From positions 1 through 35,749 of the forward strand of contig NZ_BACU01000303.1 in NCBI RefSeq assembly GCF_000333275.1: a stretch of 35,749 bases of DNA, written 5' to 3'. Position numbers and translations under genes: made by a program. This DNA is from Azospirillum sp. B4. GTDB taxonomy: Bacteria; Pseudomonadota; Alphaproteobacteria; Azospirillales; Azospirillaceae. Shown here piece after piece: positions 32,020 through 35,749 of the stretch. Each line of letters starts with the position of its first letter. The stretch's first letter is position 1. Below the pieces are notes generated by a model that saw only the letters and a list, made by a program, of their open reading frames with translations, was not told where the DNA came from and searched no databases.

Positions 32020-32832
32020 CTAGCGCCGCTTGGGCGTGCCCTTGCCTTCCGCCGCCAGGCTTTTTTTCAGCGCGTCCATGATGTTGATGACGTTGCTGGG
32101 GGCATCCGCCTCCACCGCCTTGGCCTTGGCCGGGCGCTTGCGGCCCTTTTTCTTGGCGGCGATCAGGTCCAGCAGGCGCTCCTGCACCGGGTCGTCCACC
32201 AGGGAGGGGGCCCAGGCCTTCGTGCGCTCCTCGATCAGCGTCTTCACCAGGGACAGCAGCTTGGGCGCCGGCTTTTCCTCGCGGATATCGCCGAAATAGG
32301 CCTCGGCGTCGCGCACCTCGTCGCCATAGCGTAAGGTCCAGACGATGATGCCCTTGCCCTGCGGCTCCAGCATCACCGCGCGCTCCCGCCGGTACATCAC
32401 CAGGCGGGAAATGCCGACCGTGCCGGTGGCGGCCATGGCCTCACGGATGACCGAGAACGCCTCCTCCCCCACCGGGTCGCTCGGGGTCAGGTAATGGGGG
32501 GTGTCATACCAGATCCAGCAGACGCTATCGCGGGGCACGAACATCTCGATGTCGATGGTGCGGGTGCTTTCCAGCGCCACGGCGTCCAGTTCGTCATCCT
32601 CCAGGATCAGGTAGTCATTCTCGCCCCGGGGATAGGCCTTGGCCTCGTCCTCCTCCTCCACCGGGTCGCCGGTGCCGGCGTCGACATAGCGGCTGACCAC
32701 GCGGTTGCCGGTGTGGCGGTTCAGGGTGTGGAAGCGGACCTTCTCATTCTCCGACGTCGCCGGCGTCATGGCCACTTGGCAGGTGACCAGCGACAGCTTG
32801 AGATAGCCTTTCCAGAACGAACGCGGCGCCAT
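32020..32832 (-). CDS. ku: Second Ku protein (paralogue)
   Basis: A 270-residue Ku homologue clearly different from the one at 27835 but with the same core: WKGYLKLSLVTCQVAM at the start, FHTLNRHTGNRV, the PHYLTPSD segment and a Lys-rich region near residue 230 followed by a short tail (VINIMDALKKSLAAE) that could contact a ligase. The ATG has GGGAGGG upstream. It would bind DNA ends, as homodimer or as heterodimer with the ku-ligD-encoded Ku; multiple Ku proteins with heterodimer formation are known in Sinorhizobium meliloti. A GGAAC-N17-GGTT element stands directly upstream. Transcribed toward the GST gene, with 43 bases between the convergent stops. Confidence 0.94.
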   Translation of the reverse strand: MAPRSFWKGYLKLSLVTCQVAMTPATSENEKVRFHTLNRHTGNRVVSRYVDAGTGDPVEEEDEAKAYPRGENDYLILEDDELDAVALESTRTIDIEMFVPRDSVCWIWYDTPHYLTPSDPVGEEAFSVIREAMAATGTVGISRLVMYRRERAVMLEPQGKGIIVWTLRYGDEVRDAEAYFGDIREEKPAPKLLSLVKTLIEERTKAWAPSLVDDPVQERLLDLIAAKKKGRKRPAKAKAVEADAPSNVINIMDALKKSLAAEGKGTPKRR

Positions 32833-32863
32833 CGTGGCGGCCCTCCCGGTGGTGATGTCACCA

Positions 32864-32889
32864 AACCGTCAGGGGGCGAGGGTGGTTCC
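32864..32889 (-). promoter_or_regulatory. EcfG-type promoter for the second ku gene
   Basis: On the minus strand GGAAC (32889-32885), 17 bases, GGTT (32867-32864), about 31 bases before the ku start codon. Spacing and -10 are identical to the metallopeptidase promoter at 27742-27767. The palindrome GGTGA-TG-TCACC (32851-32862) overlaps the expected transcription start. Confidence 0.6.
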
Positions 32890-32999
32890 GGGGCTGCCTC
32901 CCCCGCATTCGTGACGCCTGCCATAAAAAGTTGTAACGCGGCGCCCCGCGCCAGGATAGAAAGGGGGTACAGGGAGAAATCGCCAGGACCAAAAAAGAC

Positions 33000-34547
33000 A
33001 TGGCCGCGCCGCACGCTGAAGATGATAACGCTAACAGCGGTCCTTTGCGCCGCATCGTCATCGTCGGCGGGGGCACCGCCGGCTGGATGGCGGCGGCCAG
33101 CCTGGCCAAGTTCCTGCACAACCTGAAGTGCGACATCCAGCTGGTGGAATCCGAACAGATCGGCACCGTCGGCGTGGGCGAAGCGACCATCCCGCCCATC
33201 ATGAACTTCATCCGCGTGCTGGGCCTGGATGAGGACGATTTGATCCGCCAGACCAACGCCACCTTCAAGCTGGGCATCCGTTTCCAGGACTGGACCCGCG
33301 TCGGCCATTCCTATTTCCACCCCTTCGGTCACACCGGTTTCGAGATGGAAGGGATAGGCTTCCCCGCCTACTGGCTGCGCCAGCGCCTCATGGGGGACGC
33401 CGCCCCGTTGGAGGAGTATTCGCTGCAGGCCGTGGCGGCGGCGCACAACCGCTTCATGCGGCCGGTGCGGGCGCCGGGGTCACCGCTGGAGGGCATCACC
33501 TACGCCCTGCACTTCGACGCCGCCCTGTTCGCCCGCTATCTGCGGACCTATTCCGAGGCGCGCGGCGTCACCCGGGTGGAAGGCAAGGTGGTGCAGGCCG
33601 AGCTGCGGCCGGAGGACGGCTTCATCGCAGCCCTGCAATTGGAGGACGGGCGCCGGATCGAGGGCGATTTTTTCATCGATTGCAGCGGCTTCCGCGGCCT
33701 GCTGATCGAGGAGGCCTTGCAGGCCGGCTATGAGAACTGGCAGCGCCACCTGCCGTGCGACAGCGCCATGGCCGTGCCCAGCGAGCGCGCCGGGCCGCCG
33801 CCCAGCTATACCCTGGCGACGGCGCGCGCCGCCGGCTGGCAGTGGCGCATCCCTTTGCAGCATCGCGAAGGCAACGGCCTGGTCTATGCCCAGGACTTCC
33901 TGGACGACACGGCGGCGCGCGACACGCTGCTCGCCAACCTTGCGGGCAAGCCCCTGGCGGATCCCCGGGTGTTGCGCTTCGTCACCGGCCGGCGACGGGA
34001 GACGTGGAAGCGCAACTGCCTGTCCCTGGGCCTGGCCAGCGGCTTCCTGGAACCTTTGGAGTCCACCAGCATCCACCTGATCCAGCGCGGCCTGGCCCTG
34101 TTCATCCAGATGCTGCCCGACCGGCGGTGTGAGCCTGCGGACATCCAGCGTTACAACCGGATGCTGGCCTTCGAGTATGAGCGGGTGCGCGACTTCCTGG
34201 TGCTGCATTACGCCACCGGCGAACGGCGGGACAGCGACTTCTGGCGCCACTGCGCGGCCATCGAATGGCCGGACAGCCTGAAGACCAAGATCGAGCTATT
34301 CCAGAGCCACGGCCGGATCCAGCGGGAGGACAGCGAACTGTTCCCGGAGCAGAGCTGGCTTTACGTCTTCACCGGACAGGGCCTGATTCCGCGCCGCTAC
34401 GACCCGCTGACCGACCTGCTGGATCCGGAGAAGATGCGCGGTGCCCTGGCCAACATCCACGATGTCATCGGCCGCGTGGTCCAGACCATGCCCCACCACC
34501 AGGCCTTCATCGACCGGCACTGCGCCGCCCGGCGATTGAGGGAATAA
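33000..34547 (+). CDS. Flavin-dependent tryptophan-halogenase family protein
   Basis: A 515-residue FAD-dependent halogenase-family enzyme. The FAD-binding GGGTAGW is at residues 23-29, the GVGEATIPP segment at 58-66, the lysine that carries the hypohalous species in characterised enzymes at Lys90 (NATFKLGIRF), the WxWxIP motif that distinguishes halogenases from monooxygenases at 280-285 (WQWRIP), and EPLESTS with probable catalytic Glu354. All key residues are kept, so it may halogenate an indole or other aromatic group with reduced flavin from a partner reductase. Related genes commonly lie beside TonB-receptor and cupin-like genes in Caulobacter- and Xanthomonas-like bacteria; here a cupin-like gene is convergent. 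A weak ribosome site precedes the ATG. Native substrate unknown. Confidence 0.92.
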   Translation: MAAPHAEDDNANSGPLRRIVIVGGGTAGWMAAASLAKFLHNLKCDIQLVESEQIGTVGVGEATIPPIMNFIRVLGLDEDDLIRQTNATFKLGIRFQDWTRVGHSYFHPFGHTGFEMEGIGFPAYWLRQRLMGDAAPLEEYSLQAVAAAHNRFMRPVRAPGSPLEGITYALHFDAALFARYLRTYSEARGVTRVEGKVVQAELRPEDGFIAALQLEDGRRIEGDFFIDCSGFRGLLIEEALQAGYENWQRHLPCDSAMAVPSERAGPPPSYTLATARAAGWQWRIPLQHREGNGLVYAQDFLDDTAARDTLLANLAGKPLADPRVLRFVTGRRRETWKRNCLSLGLASGFLEPLESTSIHLIQRGLALFIQMLPDRRCEPADIQRYNRMLAFEYERVRDFLVLHYATGERRDSDFWRHCAAIEWPDSLKTKIELFQSHGRIQREDSELFPEQSWLYVFTGQGLIPRRYDPLTDLLDPEKMRGALANIHDVIGRVVQTMPHHQAFIDRHCAARRLRE

Positions 34548-34551
34548 AATC

Positions 34552-34686
34552 AGCGGCACGAGATATAGACTCGTGGCGCTGTAGCCCGCGACTGCGGGCG
34601 CCGGAGCTTTCCGGGGAGCGGAGCGGACTGGAAAGCGAGGATCAGCCAAGGCGGACGGATGTCCGCCGCCCGGCGCATGAGGGGAC
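34552..34686 (+). repeat. Structured intergenic repeat, copy C (longest)
   Basis: Starts five bases after the halogenase stop. Hairpins: AGCGGCACGAG/CTCGTGGCGCT with one G-G mismatch (34552-34562, 34570-34580); GCCCGC-GACT-GCGGGC (34584-34599); outer stem GCGCCGG/CCGGCGC (34598-34604, 34670-34676), which shares two bases with the preceding hairpin and so partly competes with it; inner stem GCTTTC/GAAAGC (34606-34611, 34631-34636) around a 19-base loop like copy A's; GGCGGAC-GGAT-GTCCGCC (34650-34667). A local hairpin CCGGA-GCTT-TCCGG (34601-34614) competes with the outer and inner stems. It ends GCATGAGGGGAC. The rest of the gap to 34733 holds no gene. Confidence 0.65.
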
Positions 34687-34733
34687 GTTTGAGCGGTTAC
34701 GATCAAATGTCACTGTCATAATAACAGCTTCTC

Positions 34734-35749
34734 TCATCCACCCCGCAGCAGGTGCATCACCCGGGCGCGGATGCGGCCGTAGTTGCCGGCCTTAAGGGGG
34801 CCCAGCACGCCGTGCTTCTCCTCTGGCAGATGGGCCAGGGGATGGCCCTGTTGGCGGAAAGCGTAGTGGTCGAAGAAGGCGCGCCAGGCTTGGCGCTCGG
34901 CCGCCGGCCGTTCCGCCAGGGTGATCATGGCCAGCAGCAGGCTGGTGAAGGGTGCGTCGGGGCCGGTGGCGTGCGCGTCCCACCAGTAGTTGACCATGGC
35001 GTTGAAGGGGGCCGTCGCCTCCACCTGGTGCCACCACAACTTGGGCAGGAACAGCGCGTCGCCGGGCATCAGGTCCGCCACCAGCGCCTGGTCGCGGATG
35101 GCCTGGAAGCGGGGATAGGCGGGGTTGTCGGGGTCGGACGCCGCCAGGCTGACGGGCTGGCCCGACAGGGTGTTGTCGATGGGCCCGACATAGAGGTCGG
35201 CGATGGCGGCGGGTGGATAAAGGGTGAAGCGCCGGCGGCCGGCGGCGACGCAGGCCAAATTCTCGAACGCGTCATAATGGGTGGCGACGGTGGAGGCGTG
35301 GCCCAGCCAAACGCGGCCCTGCGTGCCCGGCGGCAGCAGCGGCATGGCGTTTTCGTCGGTGAAGCCCGGCAGATGCTGGTCCACCGTCAGCGACCCGGCA
35401 TAGAGCGTGGGACTGCCGGAATCGCCCAGGCCGCGCACCATCATGTCCAGGGCCTCGCCCAGGCGCAGGGTGCGCCGCTCGAAATTGAAGCCCTGAAGGT
35501 CGGCGCCGTAATAATAGCGGCCCTTGATCTCCGGTGGGCCGACGAAGGTTTCCATGGCCACGCCGGGACCGAAACGGGCCAGGTAATCACGGAAGGCCGC
35601 CGGCGTGGCCGTGGCCGCCGCCGGCCAGTGGCCCACCAGCCCACGCAGCACCAGGGGCTGGCACCTGTCGACCACCTCGCGCTGAAACTGCTCGCGCGAG
35701 GTGATCTCCCGCCCGTCGCGGTGGCGATCGGTGTGGTCATGGGGGGCGC
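34734..35749 (-). CDS. Cupin_8/JmjC-like protein (5' end beyond window)
   Basis: A cupin-like protein related to JmjC-type Fe(II)/2-oxoglutarate oxygenases. The frame is open to the right edge, with no convincing start; a GTG at 35675 exists but lies inside the conserved N-terminal region (QFQREVVDRCQPLVLRGLVGHWP crosses it), so the gene is cut. Metal ligands: the HxD motif in THYDAFENL (bases ~35271-35279) and the distal histidine in LWWHQVEA (~35030), with GRRRFTLYPP and MPGDALFLPKLWW as the usual surrounding strands. The likely role is hydroxylation or a related oxidation of a protein or small molecule. Family members often stand beside tryptophan-halogenase-like genes, as here, which suggests a joint but undefined function. 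Confidence 0.88.
   Translation of the reverse strand, partial: APHDHTDRHRDGREITSREQFQREVVDRCQPLVLRGLVGHWPAAATATPAAFRDYLARFGPGVAMETFVGPPEIKGRYYYGADLQGFNFERRTLRLGEALDMMVRGLGDSGSPTLYAGSLTVDQHLPGFTDENAMPLLPPGTQGRVWLGHASTVATHYDAFENLACVAAGRRRFTLYPPAAIADLYVGPIDNTLSGQPVSLAASDPDNPAYPRFQAIRDQALVADLMPGDALFLPKLWWHQVEATAPFNAMVNYWWDAHATGPDAPFTSLLLAMITLAERPAAERQAWRAFFDHYAFRQQGHPLAHLPEEKHGVLGPLKAGNYGRIRARVMHLLRGG

Noticed and set aside
34577-34640. Cobalamin riboswitch resemblance (GCCCGCGACTG in repeat copy C)
   Set aside because: Other conserved boxes of the B12 riboswitch are absent and no cobalamin gene follows; the similarity is a short GC-rich match.
1-35749. CRISPR arrays, tRNA or rRNA genes, insertion sequences
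   Set aside because: No regularly spaced direct repeats, cloverleaf-like segment, rRNA-like block or transposase frame was seen.

Overview
The window is GC-rich, densely coded bacterial DNA with no rRNA, tRNA, CRISPR array or transposase that I can see. The gene content suggests an alphaproteobacterium: a TonB-dependent receptor with secreted hydrolases, a halogenase with a cupin-like partner, Ku/LigD non-homologous end joining (NHEJ), and promoters of the GGAAC-N17-xGTT general-stress type. Azospirillaceae or a relative is a reasonable guess, but it is inference. Both edges cut a gene: an RND pump on the left and a cupin-like protein on the right. No gene-free stretch exceeds about 210 bases.

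Left third (1-12.5 kb, all + strand). After the RND pump C-terminus comes a palindrome resembling a TetR operator. Then follow a TonB-dependent receptor, a lipoprotein type-B carboxylesterase, a TetR regulator, an acyl-CoA synthetase, a Tat-exported GH1 beta-glycosidase, a secreted DUF3089 alpha/beta hydrolase and an MHS-type MFS importer. Together they read as a route for taking up an esterified glycoside, cleaving its ester and sugar bonds, importing an acid and activating it to a CoA thioester. The substrate is unknown.

Middle (12.5-26.5 kb). A perfect hairpin separates the convergent MHS transporter and a large GH2 enzyme with a LamG-like domain. The GH2 gene is divergent from a sugar porter. 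Next come a GDP-mannose 3,5-epimerase-like protein, a divergent O-methyltransferase/TetR pair, a second secreted carboxylesterase with a ROK regulator upstream, and a two-gene envelope operon (acyltransferase 3 plus a polytopic membrane protein). The start of that operon is distinctly AT-rich.

Right third (26.6-35.7 kb). A zinc metallopeptidase gene is divergent from a ku-ligD operon. A GST and a second ku follow, then a flavin-dependent halogenase convergent with a cupin_8/JmjC-like protein. The metallopeptidase, ku-ligD and second ku genes each have a GGAAC-N17-(G/T)GTT element at the right place and orientation, suggesting shared general stress response control.

Two findings matter most. 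First, three copies of a structured intergenic repeat (about 8414-8508, 11099-11172 and 34552-34686) each follow a + strand stop codon, and their helices are kept by compensatory changes. Second, the stress-promoter set covers the NHEJ locus.
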